Positions 28,834 through 38,204 of a DNA stretch of 64,000 nt are shown piece after piece (the first letter of the stretch is position 1; every line of letters begins with the position of its first letter). The notes beneath the pieces are model-generated. The model was not told the DNA's origin, ran no database searches, and saw only the letters and a program-made list of their open reading frames with translations. Source of the DNA: Chromobacterium haemolyticum DSM 19808 (lineage in GTDB: Bacteria; Pseudomonadota; Gammaproteobacteria; Burkholderiales; Chromobacteriaceae); contig NZ_JONK01000017.1 in assembly GCF_000711885.1 (NCBI RefSeq), forward strand, positions 50,748-114,747, written 5' to 3'. Position numbers and translations under genes: made by a program.

Positions 28834-29571
28834 TTATTGAGCCTGATAGTGCTGAATGTCTTGGTTGATGGCGCGCAACACGGCCAGCGGGTCGGCGGCG
28901 CGGGTGATGGGCCGGCCGATCACAAGATAGTCGGAGCCCGCCGCCAACGCGGTCGTCGGGGTCATCACCCGGCGCTGATCGTCGGCTTCGCTATCCGCGA
29001 GGCGAATGCCCGGCGTCACCAATTTGAAGTCGCGGCCCAGCGCGGCTTTCAGTTCGCCGGCCTCCTGAGCCGAGCACACCACGCCGTCCAGGCCGCAATC
29101 GCGGGTCAGCGCCGCCAGCCGCAGCACATGCTCTTGCGGCGAGACGGCGATGCCGATTTCGGCCAGATCGGCGGCTTCCATGCTGGTCAGCACCGTCACC
29201 GCGATCAGCAGCGGCCGTTGGCTGTACGGCGCCAGCGCCTCGCGCGCCGCTTCCATCATCCGGCGGCCGCCGGAGGCGTGCACATTGACCATCCAGACCC
29301 CGGCTTCCGCCGCCGCCTTGCACGCATGGGCCACGGTGTTGGGAATATCATGGAACTTCAAGTCCAGGAACACCTGAAATCCCCTGGCCACCAGGCTTTC
29401 CACCAAGCTGCGGCCGGAGGACGTGAACAACTCCTTGCCCACCTTGAGCCGGCACTCGCTTGGGTCCAGACGGCTGGCGAAGCGCAAGGCGCTATCCGCG
29501 TCGGCAAAGTCCAAGGCCACGACAACAGGCGAAGTCGGCCGAGCCGCGTCGGCTGCGATCAAAGGGTTCAT
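28834..29571 (-). CDS. pyrF: Orotidine 5'-phosphate decarboxylase
   Basis: This 245-residue TIM-barrel enzyme carries out the last step of UMP synthesis. [11 protein letters not shown] near the N-terminus and the catalytic [11 protein letters not shown] motif (Lys and paired Asp) are clear, as are VTPGIR and the C-terminal YLVIGRPIT phosphate-binding segment. The lapA-lapB-pyrF neighbourhood is common in betaproteobacteria. A MITE now sits between lapB and pyrF, 122 bases upstream of this ATG, so transcription from lapB may be altered. Confidence 0.95.
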   Translation of the reverse strand: MNPLIAADAARPTSPVVVALDFADADSALRFASRLDPSECRLKVGKELFTSSGRSLVESLVARGFQVFLDLKFHDIPNTVAHACKAAAEAGVWMVNVHASGGRRMMEAAREALAPYSQRPLLIAVTVLTSMEAADLAEIGIAVSPQEHVLRLAALTRDCGLDGVVCSAQEAGELKAALGRDFKLVTPGIRLADSEADDQRRVMTPTTALAAGSDYLVIGRPITRAADPLAVLRAINQDIQHYQAQ

Positions 29572-29695
29572 GCTTGCTCCATTCTTGCCGCCGGAAGCTG
29601 CCGGCGGCCTGTATTCAAATCAGCGCAGCCGCTCAGGGCGGCTGCACAACTATCTCGATGTCCAAGCCGGCGACACAACCGCGCGGCGAACCTAA

Positions 29696-29835
29696 GAACC
29701 CGTTGACGATCTGTTGCGCGTCGGCGATACGGCGCTGAAAACACCGTCAAAATGCTCATGCACCACTTGACCATTCCGCTTTTTCGCTCGATTTCGCCTT
29801 GTCTCGCCTTAGCTCACGAGATCGTGAACAGGTCA
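29696..29835. mobile_element. MITE copy 6 (140 bp) between lapB and pyrF
   Basis: The left end GAACCCGTTGACGATCTG follows TAA (29693-29695); the right end ...ACGAGATCGTGAACAGGTCA is followed by TCA, so the target duplication has decayed or one end is altered. It is reversed relative to copy 1. It lies in the gap of an otherwise co-directional gene group. Confidence 0.82.
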
Positions 29836-29857
29836 TCAGTTCTAACTAAAACAGAAG

Positions 29858-31018
29858 TTACTGCGATTCCGTGCGGTTGGCGGTGAACCCCTCCCACTCG
29901 CCGCAAGCCGGGCAATGCCAGAAGAAGGCGCGCGAGCGGAAATTGCAGCATTTGCAGCGATGCACGCTCAGGCGCTGCGCGTGCTTGAGCACCAGCGCGC
30001 GCGCCACTTCCGCGTCCATCCGCCCTTCCGGGCTCAACTCGTCCATCTGCGCCTCGATCAGCCGGTACACGCCGGAGAGGCTGGGACGAGCGTGCACGCC
30101 CTCTCGCGCCACTTCCAGCGCCTTCTCCTCGCCCTCGTAGGTGGCGATCTTCTGGTACAGCAGATCGGTCAGCTCCAATTGCGGGAAGGTCTTCTGATAG
30201 CCGCGCAGCAAGGCGATGCCTTCCAGCGGCTTGTCCATCCGTTCGTAAGCGTCGAACAAGCGCTCGGCAGCCATCGACAGGTATTCGTAGTTCTGTTTCT
30301 CGATGTTCTGCCAAGCCGAGATCGCCGCTTCCACATGGCCTCCGGCAAACTCGATGTCGCCCAGGATCAGGCTGGCGCGCACGCATTTGCGGTTGGCGGC
30401 GAACGCCTCCTCCACGTAGCGGCGGGCCTGCTCGCTATTGGATTTATACAGCTCGCCCTGAGCCAGTTCGCAGTAGAACTGCGCCACTTCATGCTGGAAG
30501 GAGTGCGCGTCGCTGCGCAACTCCTTGGCGGTGGCGATGGCCTTGTGCCAATCGCGGTCCTGCTGGTAGATGTCCAGCAGCTGGCGGCGCGCCGCCAGGC
30601 CCATATTGCCGTCTTGCAGCTTGATCAATATTTCTTCCGCCCGGTCCACTAGGCCGGCCTTGCGAAAATCCTGGGCCAGCTCGAAACGCACCGCGTCGCG
30701 GTGCTCGGCCGGCAGATCCGGCGCGTCCAGCATGCGCTGATGCAGGCGGATGGCGCGGTCGTTCTCGCCGCGCTTGCGGTACAGTTTGCCCAAGGTATGC
30801 TGCAACTCCAGCGCCGACCCTTGCTGGCGGGCCACTTCGGCCAGGGCCGAGGCCGCGATATCGGTCTTGTCCTCCACCAGCGCGTCCAGGCCGCGGAAAA
30901 AGCCGGTCGGCACCGCTTTCGCCTGTTTCAGCACCGTGCGCATGTCCACGCGCGCGGCAAACCAACCCAGGCCGAAAAAGGCCGGAAACAATAGCAACCA
31001 CCACAAATCCAGTTCCAA
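29858..31018 (-). CDS. lapB: Lipopolysaccharide assembly protein B (YciM)
   Basis: LapB is an inner-membrane-anchored TPR protein that regulates LpxC turnover. The product starts with one hydrophobic helix (LWWLLLFPAFFGLGWFAA), continues with a long run of TPR-like helices, and ends with a rubredoxin-type zinc site CxxC...CxxC (HRCKCCNF, HCPACGEW), all diagnostic. No ATG lies at the expected place. I choose TTG at 31018 (ELDLWWLLL) because GGAAAGGA lies 6 bases upstream; the open frame itself extends to 31090. It follows lapA by 120 bases. Length from TTG is 386 residues, normal for the family. Confidence 0.92.
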   Translation of the reverse strand: MELDLWWLLLFPAFFGLGWFAARVDMRTVLKQAKAVPTGFFRGLDALVEDKTDIAASALAEVARQQGSALELQHTLGKLYRKRGENDRAIRLHQRMLDAPDLPAEHRDAVRFELAQDFRKAGLVDRAEEILIKLQDGNMGLAARRQLLDIYQQDRDWHKAIATAKELRSDAHSFQHEVAQFYCELAQGELYKSNSEQARRYVEEAFAANRKCVRASLILGDIEFAGGHVEAAISAWQNIEKQNYEYLSMAAERLFDAYERMDKPLEGIALLRGYQKTFPQLELTDLLYQKIATYEGEEKALEVAREGVHARPSLSGVYRLIEAQMDELSPEGRMDAEVARALVLKHAQRLSVHRCKCCNFRSRAFFWHCPACGEWEGFTANRTESQ

Positions 31019-31138
31019 CAGCAATCCTTTCCGGACAAACAACAACAGCCGCTCCCGGGCGGCATCATCAAGAACGGCGAATGGAATCACAGCGGCGCCT
31101 AAACGCGGCGCCGGCTCGCTCCGCCGCTCGCGCTAGGC

Positions 31139-31432
31139 TTAATCGGCGATCGCGTCGCTGGGGTCGCTGATCACCTTGCTGGCGGGGGGACGGTTGCGTA
31201 ATTCTTTTTTCAATTGAGACAGCTCTTTTCGGCTACGCAGATAATAGCCGAGCGTGGCGAGCAGACCCACCAGGGCGCCAACCACGAAAAACAACAGCAG
31301 AAACACAATCAGCGGCGCGGACCAGGACTGGCCGAAGAACAATTTGAATTCAACCGCATGGCTGTTTTGCACGGTGACCGCGATCAGGAATACCAACAGG
31401 GCCAATTCAACGATACGAAGCAGGTAACGCAT
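31139..31432 (-). CDS. lapA: Lipopolysaccharide assembly protein A (DUF1049)
   Basis: This 97-residue protein has two transmembrane helices (about residues 5-20 and 40-63) and the LapA hallmark TVQNSHAVEFKLFFGQSW between them, then a cytoplasmic tail with a short Lys/Arg/Glu helix. LapA works with LapB in controlling LPS synthesis. It sits between ihfB and lapB on the same strand. A terminator separates it from ihfB, so lapA-lapB probably has its own promoter. Confidence 0.92.
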   Translation of the reverse strand: MRYLLRIVELALLVFLIAVTVQNSHAVEFKLFFGQSWSAPLIVFLLLFFVVGALVGLLATLGYYLRSRKELSQLKKELRNRPPASKVISDPSDAIAD

Positions 31433-31517
31433 GATCTCGCTCGATTTGTTTGCCGGAGTGCAAGTTTAAACGATAGCCCGGCGCAACCCAAGCTGGAATT
31501 TCAGCCGCGCAAAGAAA

Positions 31518-31540
31518 AAGCGCCGCAAAAAGCGGCGCTT
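31518..31540 (-). terminator. Intrinsic terminator after ihfB
   Basis: AGCGCCGC pairs with GCGGCGCT around a five-base loop. On the minus strand the stem is followed by TTTTTCTTTG, a good U-tract. It closes the cmk-rpsA-ihfB transcript. Confidence 0.85.
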
Positions 31541-31567
31541 TGGATTCGCTAGACAGGGCTCATACGC

Positions 31568-31882
31568 CTAGGCTTCGCTCTGCTCCAACAGGGACAGGTC
31601 GACGCGTTCGCGCAATTCTTTGCCCGCCTTGAAATGCGGCACATATTTCTCAGGAACCGAGACGCTGGTGCCCGACTTGGGGTTGCGGCCAATCCGCGGC
31701 GGACGGTAGTTCAAATCGAAACTGCCGAAACCGCGGATTTCAATCCGGTTTCCCTGCGCCAGGTTATTGGCCATCGCATCCAAAATGGTTTTGACGGCCA
31801 ACTCAGCGTCTTTGTAGACCAACTGAGAATTGCGCTCGGCGAGTCGTTCCGACAGCCTAGCGATCAGCTCAGATTTGGTCAT
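31568..31882 (-). CDS. ihfB: Integration host factor beta subunit
   Basis: This 104-residue DNA-bending protein has the HU/IHF fold. [10 protein letters not shown] starts the helical dimerisation part; the IHF-specific [26 protein letters not shown] lies across the beta arm, with the arm-tip Pro in RNPKSG; the C-terminal tail follows [13 protein letters not shown]. The rpsA-ihfB order is conserved in proteobacteria, and here only 7 bases separate them. Confidence 0.96.
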   Translation of the reverse strand: MTKSELIARLSERLAERNSQLVYKDAELAVKTILDAMANNLAQGNRIEIRGFGSFDLNYRPPRIGRNPKSGTSVSVPEKYVPHFKAGKELRERVDLSLLEQSEA

Positions 31883-31889
31883 GTCTCAA

Positions 31890-33581
31890 TTACTCGTTGG
31901 AGCCGGACAGTTTTGCCTTCAGCAGGGCACCCAGATTGGTGGTGCCAGCGGAAGCGCTGTCAACGGACAGGCTCTTCAGAGCAACGTTGTCTTCCTGAGC
32001 GTCTTTAGCCTTGATGGACAGGCTGATATTGCGGGACTTGCGGTCCACGGCAATGATCACGGCTTCCACTTCCTCGCCGTCCTTCAGAACGGAGCGAGCG
32101 TCTTCCACGCGGTCGCGGGACAGTTCGGAAGCGCGCAGGTAGCCTTCAACATCGGTGTCCAGAGTCACGACGGCGCCTTTGGCGTCAACGGACTTCACGG
32201 TGCCCTTAACCAGAGCGCCCTTGTCGTTCATCGCAACGAAGTTGTTGAACGGATCGCCTTCCATCTGCTTGATGCCCAGGGAGATGCGTTCTTTTTCAAC
32301 GTCGATGGACAGAACAACGGCTTCAACCTCGTCGCCCTTCTTGAACTTGCGCACGGCTTCTTCGCCGGCTTCGTTCCAAGACAGGTCGGACAGGTGAACC
32401 AGGCCGTCGATGCCGCCCGGCAGGCCAACGAACACGCCGAAGTCGGTGATGGACTTGATCGCGCCCTTCAGCTTGTCGCCTTTGTGGAAGTTGTCGGCAA
32501 ACTCGTTCCACGGGTTGGCCAGGCACTGCTTCATGCCCAGGGAGATACGACGACGGTCTTCGTCGATTTCCAGGATCATGACTTCCACTTCGTCGCCAAC
32601 CTGAACAACCTTGGACGGGTGTACGTTCTTGTTGGTCCAGTCCATTTCGGACACGTGCACCAGGCCTTCGATGCCTTGTTCGATTTCCACGAACGCGCCG
32701 TAGTCGGTCAGGTTGGTCACCTTGCCGAACAGACGGGTGCCGGACGGGTAGCGGCGGGACAGGCCCACCCACGGATCTTCGCCCAGTTGCTTCAGACCCA
32801 GGGATACGCGGTTCTTCTCTTGGTCGAACTTCAGTACCTTGGCTTCCACTTCGTCGCCCACGGCCAGAACTTCGGACGGGTGCTTCACGCGGCGCCATGC
32901 CAGGTCGGTGATGTGCAGCAGGCCATCGATGCCGCCCAGGTCAACGAACGCACCGTAGTCGGTGATGTTCTTGACGATACCCTTGATGATGGCGCCCTCT
33001 TTCAGGGTTTCCAGCAGAGCTTTGCGCTCTTCGCCCAGGGTTTCTTCCAGCACGGAGCGACGGGACACAACCACGTTGTTGCGCTTGCGATCCAGCTTGA
33101 TGACCTTGAATTCGATCTGTTTGTTTTCGTACGGGGTGGTGTCTTTCACCGGACGCACGTCAACCAGAGAACCCGGCAGGAAGGCGCGGATGCCGTTGAC
33201 CATAACGGTCAGGCCGCCTTTGACCTTGCCGCTGATCAGACCGGACAGGATCTTGCCGGTTTCCAGAGCCTCTTCCAGCTCCACCCAAGCGGCCAGGCGC
33301 TTGGCTTTTTCGCGGGACAGCTTGGTTTCGCCAAAGCCGTTTTCCAGCGCATCAATGGCAACGGTAACGAAGTCGCCGATGGCTACTTCGACCACGCCTT
33401 GGTCGTTCTTGAATTCTTCAGCCGGGATCAGGGACTCGGACTTGAGGCCTGCGTTCACGGTTACAAAGTTGGAATCAACTGCCACCACTTCGGCAGTGAT
33501 CACCTCGCCCACGCGCATGTCGTGAAGGGTCAGGCTTTCCTCAAACAGCTGAGCGAAGTTTTCCATGGAGAGGGTAGTCAT
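31890..33581 (-). CDS. rpsA: 30S ribosomal protein S1
   Basis: This 563-residue mRNA-binding ribosomal protein contains six S1 OB-fold repeats, seen as recurring patterns such as [41 protein letters not shown] and [21 protein letters not shown]. The ATG at 33581 gives [17 protein letters not shown], aligning with the E. coli start at FAQLFEESL; a second ATG at 33566 is an alternative. The frame extends further upstream without support. Codon choice is more restricted than in neighbours, as for other highly expressed genes. S1 usually autoregulates its own translation. Confidence 0.97.
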   Translation of the reverse strand: MTTLSMENFAQLFEESLTLHDMRVGEVITAEVVAVDSNFVTVNAGLKSESLIPAEEFKNDQGVVEVAIGDFVTVAIDALENGFGETKLSREKAKRLAAWVELEEALETGKILSGLISGKVKGGLTVMVNGIRAFLPGSLVDVRPVKDTTPYENKQIEFKVIKLDRKRNNVVVSRRSVLEETLGEERKALLETLKEGAIIKGIVKNITDYGAFVDLGGIDGLLHITDLAWRRVKHPSEVLAVGDEVEAKVLKFDQEKNRVSLGLKQLGEDPWVGLSRRYPSGTRLFGKVTNLTDYGAFVEIEQGIEGLVHVSEMDWTNKNVHPSKVVQVGDEVEVMILEIDEDRRRISLGMKQCLANPWNEFADNFHKGDKLKGAIKSITDFGVFVGLPGGIDGLVHLSDLSWNEAGEEAVRKFKKGDEVEAVVLSIDVEKERISLGIKQMEGDPFNNFVAMNDKGALVKGTVKSVDAKGAVVTLDTDVEGYLRASELSRDRVEDARSVLKDGEEVEAVIIAVDRKSRNISLSIKAKDAQEDNVALKSLSVDSASAGTTNLGALLKAKLSGSNE

Positions 33582-33673
33582 CAAGCGTACTCTCGGTGCG
33601 CGCCTTGCGGCGTGCGGGTTAGGGTTGCACAACCGGGTTTATTGCCTTGCAGCATTTTCACCCGACAAAAAAA

Positions 33674-34342
33674 TCATAGGCCGGAGACCTGTTTTTCCTC
33701 GAACCAGCGCAGAACCTGTGCGACCACCTGGTCGATGGTCAGCTCCGTGGTGTCGAGCAAAAAGGCGTCCGGCTCCTGGCGCAGCGGCGCTACCGGCCGG
33801 GCGGCATCGCGCGCGTCCCGATCGATAATGTCCTGCAGAATCCGTGGGAGATTAGCAGAATCTCCCTTGCCGATCAACTGCTTATAGCGGCGATCAGCCC
33901 GTTCCTCGGCGCTGGCCGTCAAAAACACCTTCAAGGTGGCGGCGGGAAACACCACCGAACCCATGTCGCGGCCGTCCGTCACCAGGCCGGGCAATTGACA
34001 GAAATCACGCTGGCGCTGCAACAGCGCGGCGCGCACCGCCGGCAGCGCGCCCACCTTGGACGCGCCGATGCCAATTTCCTCGCTGCGGATCGCCGCGCTG
34101 GCGTCGTTGCTCTCCAGCCACACCGCCCCGTCGGCGAACTCCACCGGCAGCCCCGCGGCGGCGGCGGCCAGGCCAGGCTCGTCGTCCCAGGCTATGTTGT
34201 GGCGCTGCGCGAACAAGGCCAGCAGGCGGTAGAGCGAGCCCGAATCCAGATAATGAAAACCCAGCCGCGCGGCGACCAGGGCGGCGACGGTGCCCTTGCC
34301 CGAGGCGGACGGGCCGTCGATGGCGATGACAGGTGCGGTCAT
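33674..34342 (-). CDS. cmk: Cytidylate kinase
   Basis: This 222-residue NMP kinase phosphorylates CMP and dCMP. The P-loop GPSASGKGT follows the start MTAPVIAIDG; the family markers LDSGSLYR (substrate binding), TDGRDMGSVVFP and SAEERADRRYKQL are all present. The ATG at 34342 is chosen by alignment to the conserved N-terminus; the frame upstream continues to 34687 without any family sequence. rpsA follows 92 bases downstream on the same strand. aroA, commonly co-directional with cmk, is divergent here. Confidence 0.95.
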   Translation of the reverse strand: MTAPVIAIDGPSASGKGTVAALVAARLGFHYLDSGSLYRLLALFAQRHNIAWDDEPGLAAAAAGLPVEFADGAVWLESNDASAAIRSEEIGIGASKVGALPAVRAALLQRQRDFCQLPGLVTDGRDMGSVVFPAATLKVFLTASAEERADRRYKQLIGKGDSANLPRILQDIIDRDARDAARPVAPLRQEPDAFLLDTTELTIDQVVAQVLRWFEEKQVSGL

Positions 34343-34571
34343 GTACAGACAATGTCCTTGCAGAAATTCTCGCAGGCCGCCGCGACGGGCAACCAGCCAA
34401 ACTGGCGATTTTATCTCAAGCCGCGGGCCGGCACAGCAAGATTCTACGGCTTGCGCGCCGTAGCCGCGCGGCAACGCGGGGTTTGCGCAAAGGCCTTGCT
34501 GGCGGTTACATTGTCCGACGGGCGCCGCGGCGCCCTCCGCCAATCCCAAGAACACAAGATCCCGAACCGCC

Positions 34572-35864
34572 ATGGAACAACTGCACCTCGCCCCCGTCCG
34601 ACGCCTGTCCGGCGCCATCAAGCTGCCCGGCTCCAAAAGCATCTCCAACCGCACCCTACTGCTGGCCGCGCTGGGCAGCGGGAGCACCTTGGTGCGCGAC
34701 CTGCTGGATTCGGACGATATCCGTCACATGCTGGCGGCGCTGAAACTGCTGGGGGTGGAGATCGAGCAAATAGGCGACAGCCGCGATTTCCGCGTACAGG
34801 GCGTGGGCGGCGAATTTCCGGTCAAAAGCGCGGACCTGTTCCTCGGCAACGCCGGCACCGCTTTCCGCCCCCTGACCGCCGCGCTGGCGCTGATGCAGGG
34901 GAATTATCAACTCAGCGGCGTGCCGCGCATGCATGAGCGGCCGATCGGCGACTTGGTGGACGCGCTGTGCGTGGCCGGCGCCCAGATCCAATATCAGGGC
35001 CAGCCCGGCTATCCGCCGCTGGCCATCGCTCCGGCGCGGCTGGAAGCCGGCCGCCCGATTCCGGTCAAGGGCAATGTGTCCAGCCAGTTCCTCACCGCCC
35101 TGTTGATGGCGCTGCCGCTGACCGGGGAAACCGCGGTCATCGAAGTCAGCGGCGAACTGATCTCCAAGCCTTATATCGAAATCACCCTCAACCTGATGGC
35201 GCGCTTCGGCGTGCGGGTTGAGCGCGACGGCTGGCGGCGCTTCACCATCCCCGGCGGACAGACTTACATCTCCCCGGGCGAAGTTCACGTGGAAGGCGAC
35301 GCTTCCAGCGCGTCCTACTTCCTCGCCGCTGGCGCGCTGGCGGGCGGCCCGGTACGAGTGGAGGGCGTGGGCGCGGACAGCATTCAGGGCGACGTCAAGT
35401 TCGCCGACGCGCTGCGTCTGATGGGCGCAGAAGTCAACATGGGGCCCAACTGGATAGAGGCCAGCGCCAGTCTCCCGCTCAAGGCGATAGACGCCGACTT
35501 CAACCACATTCCGGACGCGGCGATGACCTTGGCGGTGGCCGCGCTGGCCGCCGACGGCACCAGCACGCTGCGCAATATCGAGAGCTGGCGCGTCAAGGAA
35601 ACCGACCGTCTGAGCGCGATGGCCGCCGAGCTACGCAAAGTGGGCGCCGTGGTGGAGGAAGGGCAGGACTACATCCGCATCACCCCGCCTGCTTCCTTGA
35701 CGCCGAACGCCGAAATCGACACTTACGACGATCACCGGATGGCGATGTGCTTCTCGCTGATTTCGCTGTTGGGCGCCCCCGTAACCATCAACGACCCCAA
35801 GTGCGTGGCCAAGACCTTCCCTGATTATTTTGACGCGCTGGCCGCGCTGCGCGGCCAGGAATAA
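34572..35864 (+). CDS. aroA: 3-phosphoshikimate 1-carboxyvinyltransferase (EPSP synthase)
   Basis: This 430-residue enzyme joins shikimate 3-phosphate and PEP in aromatic amino acid synthesis. PGSKSISNR lies at residues 17-25, NAGTAFRPL in the PEP site, and DDHRMAM near the C-terminus. The Gly-Thr-Ala stretch NAGTAF is the class I form. The gene points away from cmk across 229 bases that must hold both promoters. A clean terminator follows. Confidence 0.96.
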   Translation: MEQLHLAPVRRLSGAIKLPGSKSISNRTLLLAALGSGSTLVRDLLDSDDIRHMLAALKLLGVEIEQIGDSRDFRVQGVGGEFPVKSADLFLGNAGTAFRPLTAALALMQGNYQLSGVPRMHERPIGDLVDALCVAGAQIQYQGQPGYPPLAIAPARLEAGRPIPVKGNVSSQFLTALLMALPLTGETAVIEVSGELISKPYIEITLNLMARFGVRVERDGWRRFTIPGGQTYISPGEVHVEGDASSASYFLAAGALAGGPVRVEGVGADSIQGDVKFADALRLMGAEVNMGPNWIEASASLPLKAIDADFNHIPDAAMTLAVAALAADGTSTLRNIESWRVKETDRLSAMAAELRKVGAVVEEGQDYIRITPPASLTPNAEIDTYDDHRMAMCFSLISLLGAPVTINDPKCVAKTFPDYFDALAALRGQE

Positions 35865-35884
35865 ACGCCGCAGCGCCCTGACCC

Positions 35885-35910
35885 AGCCCCGCCCCAGCGG
35901 GGCTTTGTTT
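35885..35910 (+). terminator. Intrinsic terminator after aroA
   Basis: AGCCCCGC pairs with GCGGGGCT around CCCA, followed by TTGTTTTG, 20 bases past the aroA stop. Confidence 0.88.
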
Positions 35911-35982
35911 TGTTCGTCGCTTGCGTCTTGCCCACCGATAAAACACAATATATAGATCAAAAACACACAAATTATCTACATA

Positions 35983-36402
35983 ATGGAAAATTTCTTCGCT
36001 CTTCGCCGCCACTTCATGAGCCAGTTCGACATTCCCAGCCCGCAGCGACCGCAATGGCAGCCGCAACAATTGGCAATGTGGGAAACCATGCTGGACGAAG
36101 AACTGGCGGAGTTCCAACAGGCGCTGGCCGATTACAAACGCCAGGACGGCGACGAAGCGGAGCGCGCTCGGCGAATGGCGGAGTTGCTGGCCGAAGGCGT
36201 GGACGTGCTCAATGTGCTCAGCGGCCTATTGATGTCGCAAGGCCTGCCGCTGGAGGACATGGCACGGGAAATCCACGCCGCCAATATGCGCAAATGCGTG
36301 GACGGCAAGATTGTGCGCCGCGAGGACGGCAAGGTGCTGAAGCCAGACGGCTGGCGGCCGGCCGACAAGGAGGGGGTGATACGCCGAGCGCTGGAGTCCT
36401 GA
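35983..36402 (+). CDS. MazG-like nucleotide pyrophosphohydrolase
   Basis: This 139-residue all-helical protein fits the MazG/phosphoribosyl-ATP diphosphatase fold. The metal-binding acidic residues are in LDEELAEFQQAL (about residues 35-46) and AEGVDVLNVLSG (about 70-81), the ExxE...ExxD pattern. The C-terminal MRKCVDGKIVRREDGKVLKPDGW is often seen in stand-alone members. It probably hydrolyses a (d)NTP or a damaged nucleotide to the monophosphate; the substrate is not deducible. An AT-rich stretch before the ATG (about 35940-35980) probably holds the promoter. The TGA stop is a MITE target site. Confidence 0.82.
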   Translation: MENFFALRRHFMSQFDIPSPQRPQWQPQQLAMWETMLDEELAEFQQALADYKRQDGDEAERARRMAELLAEGVDVLNVLSGLLMSQGLPLEDMAREIHAANMRKCVDGKIVRREDGKVLKPDGWRPADKEGVIRRALES

Positions 36403-36542
36403 GAACTGGCTCAAAGTCACGCGAGCAAGAGCGAGACCAGGCGAAACCGGCTGAGAAAACGGAATGGTCGAGTGGTACATCAGTATTTCGAAGGGGTTTT
36501 CAACGTGGTATCGCCGACGCGCAGCAGACAATGAACAGGTTC
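36403..36542. mobile_element. MITE copy 7 (140 bp) inserted at a stop codon
   Basis: TGA at 36400-36402, the stop of the MazG-like gene, is repeated at 36543-36545. Left end GAACTGGCTCAAAGTC is diverged; right end ATGAACAGGTTC is intact. Orientation as copy 1. Confidence 0.85.
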
Positions 36543-36545
36543 TGA

Positions 36546-36585
36546 GAACCTGCTTACGATCCGCTGCGCCTCAGCGCTACCACGT
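36546..36585. mobile_element. MITE copy 8, 40-bp remnant in tandem with copy 7
   Basis: GAACCTGCTTACGATCCGCTGCGC directly follows the TGA that closes copy 7, so the two share one TNA. The remnant breaks off at the TCA (36586-36588) that is the stop codon of the convergent methyltransferase. Confidence 0.75.
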
Positions 36586-37218
36586 TCAGCAATCGCGGCG
36601 CGCGAACAGCCTGGCGATGCCGTGGTAATGCGGCTGGCCATGACCGACGTCCAGCGCATACTCCTCCTGATAAGCCAACAGGCTCAGCGCGGAAAACTGA
36701 CGGCGCAGCTCTCCCGATTGGTAGTAATGCTTGACGTAGGAAGCCGTCTCGCTGGCCACCCGGCCCTGGGCGTCACAGCCCGGATCGTCCACCATGAACA
36801 CCGACACGAACAGATAGCCGCCCGGCTCCAACGCGGCGGTCATCTGGCGCGCCAACGCCTCGCCCTCGTCCGCGCTCAGGTGATCCAGCGAGGTATTGGC
36901 CACGATCAGCCGGTAACGCCCCGGCTCCAATTCCAGCCCGGCCAGATCCGCCACTCGCCCCCCTACGTTCAGCCTGCGCCCGTCCGCCGCCTCGCCCAGA
37001 CTCGCTATCGCTTCCGCGGAACCATCCACCGCCGTCATCGCGAAGCCTCGCTGGGCCAGATACAAGGCGTTGCGGCCCTGACCGCAGCCTAGGTCCAAGC
37101 CCTCGCCGCCGCCCGTCACATGATATTTATCCAGATACTGGACCAAGGACGGAGACGGCTTGTCCCCGTAAAAAGACGTGCTCGAACGATACACGCCGTC
37201 GAATCCCGCTGCTGTCAT
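36586..37218 (-). CDS. SAM-dependent methyltransferase, TehB-like
   Basis: This 210-residue class I methyltransferase has the SAM motif LDLGCGQGRNALYLA, then an acidic turn TAVDGS and motif post-I/II ANTSLDHL. The pattern FYGDKPSPSLVQYL at the N-terminus and the C-terminal YHGIARLFARR resemble the TehB/tellurite-resistance and thiol-methyltransferase-like group. The substrate is unknown. The ATG at 37218 is selected because it starts just before the conserved FYGDKPSP; the upstream frame (to 37302) is not supported. It ends against a MITE remnant. Confidence 0.82.
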   Translation of the reverse strand: MTAAGFDGVYRSSTSFYGDKPSPSLVQYLDKYHVTGGGEGLDLGCGQGRNALYLAQRGFAMTAVDGSAEAIASLGEAADGRRLNVGGRVADLAGLELEPGRYRLIVANTSLDHLSADEGEALARQMTAALEPGGYLFVSVFMVDDPGCDAQGRVASETASYVKHYYQSGELRRQFSALSLLAYQEEYALDVGHGQPHYHGIARLFARRDC

Positions 37219-37366
37219 GATGCTGCCCCCGCTCTCGGCTGCCCGCCTGATCAGCCCATCGCGGCCGAATCTGTCGTTCGGACTGCCTGTACGATAGGCC
37301 ACCTATCCTTTTGGACAGCATAGACAATGTCCGCAGCAAGAACATCGCTATCGATTTAGTTATTCA

Positions 37367-37996
37367 TCAGATCATTTGCGGCAGCGCATGCAACGATTGC
37401 GCCGGCAGCATTTCCAGCAGCAGCCAGATCGCCGTCACCGCCAGCATCGCCGCCATGCTGCAATTGAAAGCCCGCAAGCGACGGGGCGAAGCCAGGAAGC
37501 GGCGGGCAGCCACGCCGGAGCCCGCCCACAAGGCAATGCACGGCAGGCCGATGATGAAAGTCAGAGCCGCAAACAGCAGGCCGGCATGCCAGGCGTTCAT
37601 CTTGGCCGGCAAAAACACCATCGCGATATTGAAGCCCATCAGCCACACCTTGGGATTCAACCAGTTGAACAGCACCCCACCCCAAAAGCCCATCGGCGCG
37701 CCGCCAGCCTCCCCGCTGGCTGGCGCCGAGCGCGCCATGCCCCAAGACAGCCACAACAGGTAGAGACAACCGGCCATCGCCAGGTAAAGCTGCACCGAGG
37801 CGATAACGGAGATCAAGCTGCCCAGGAACACCGTCAACAAGCCCACCTGCACCGACAAGCCCAACGACATGCCCAGCAATGCCGGCACCGTGCGGGAAAA
37901 GCCATGATTGACCCCGGACGAGGCCAATACCAGATTGTTTGGCCCCGGCGTGATCGACATCACCAACAGATAAGTCACCAACGCAACAAAGTTCAT
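37367..37996 (-). CDS. LysE/RhtB-family amino acid exporter
   Basis: This 209-residue inner-membrane protein has about six transmembrane helices and the LysE signature TPGPNNLVLASSG in the first loop, with FNWLNPKVWLMG in the middle, both typical of RhtB-type amino acid efflux proteins. The ATG at 37996 has a TTGGAG site; the 11 extra in-frame codons upstream are discarded. It is divergent from a MocR-type regulator across a perfect inverted repeat, which suggests that the regulator controls its export activity. The amino acid exported is unknown. Confidence 0.9.
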   Translation of the reverse strand: MNFVALVTYLLVMSITPGPNNLVLASSGVNHGFSRTVPALLGMSLGLSVQVGLLTVFLGSLISVIASVQLYLAMAGCLYLLWLSWGMARSAPASGEAGGAPMGFWGGVLFNWLNPKVWLMGFNIAMVFLPAKMNAWHAGLLFAALTFIIGLPCIALWAGSGVAARRFLASPRRLRAFNCSMAAMLAVTAIWLLLEMLPAQSLHALPQMI

Positions 37997-38100
37997 TACG
38001 GCTCCAAGCCATAACCAGCAGCCGGACAATCCGGACGCGGTTTGTTTTCAATGGTGGCCATGATAACGCCGGGCCGGCGCTGAATACAGATTCAGAAAAA

Positions 38101-38129
38101 TTGAATTGGAACCATAACAGTTTTACAAT
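38101..38129 (+). promoter_or_regulatory. Sigma-70-type promoter for the MocR regulator
   Basis: TTGAAT (38101-38106) and TACAAT (38124-38129) are separated by 17 bp. The -10 hexamer lies inside the inverted repeat described separately, so a protein bound there would block RNA polymerase. Start is expected near 38136. Confidence 0.6.
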
Positions 38130-38146
38130 TTCAAAACTGTTATGGT
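38111..38146. promoter_or_regulatory. Perfect 14-bp inverted repeat between lysE-type and mocR-type genes (operator)
   Basis: ACCATAACAGTTTT (38111-38124) and AAAACTGTTATGGT (38133-38146) match perfectly around an 8-bp AT-rich spacer. It sits midway in the divergent intergenic region and overlaps the -10 of the regulator's promoter. This is the size expected for a dimeric repressor site; autoregulation plus control of the exporter is inferred. Confidence 0.75.
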
Positions 38147-38204
38147 CGTTTTTACGGAAAATTGTACCGATGGCGATCTTCACATCTGTCAGCGAGGCCT
38201 CTGC

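Noticed and set aside
36402..36545. Frames through MITE copies giving short proteins such as the segment starting near 36531
   Set aside because: The same frame is broken differently in other copies, so the elements do not encode a conserved protein.
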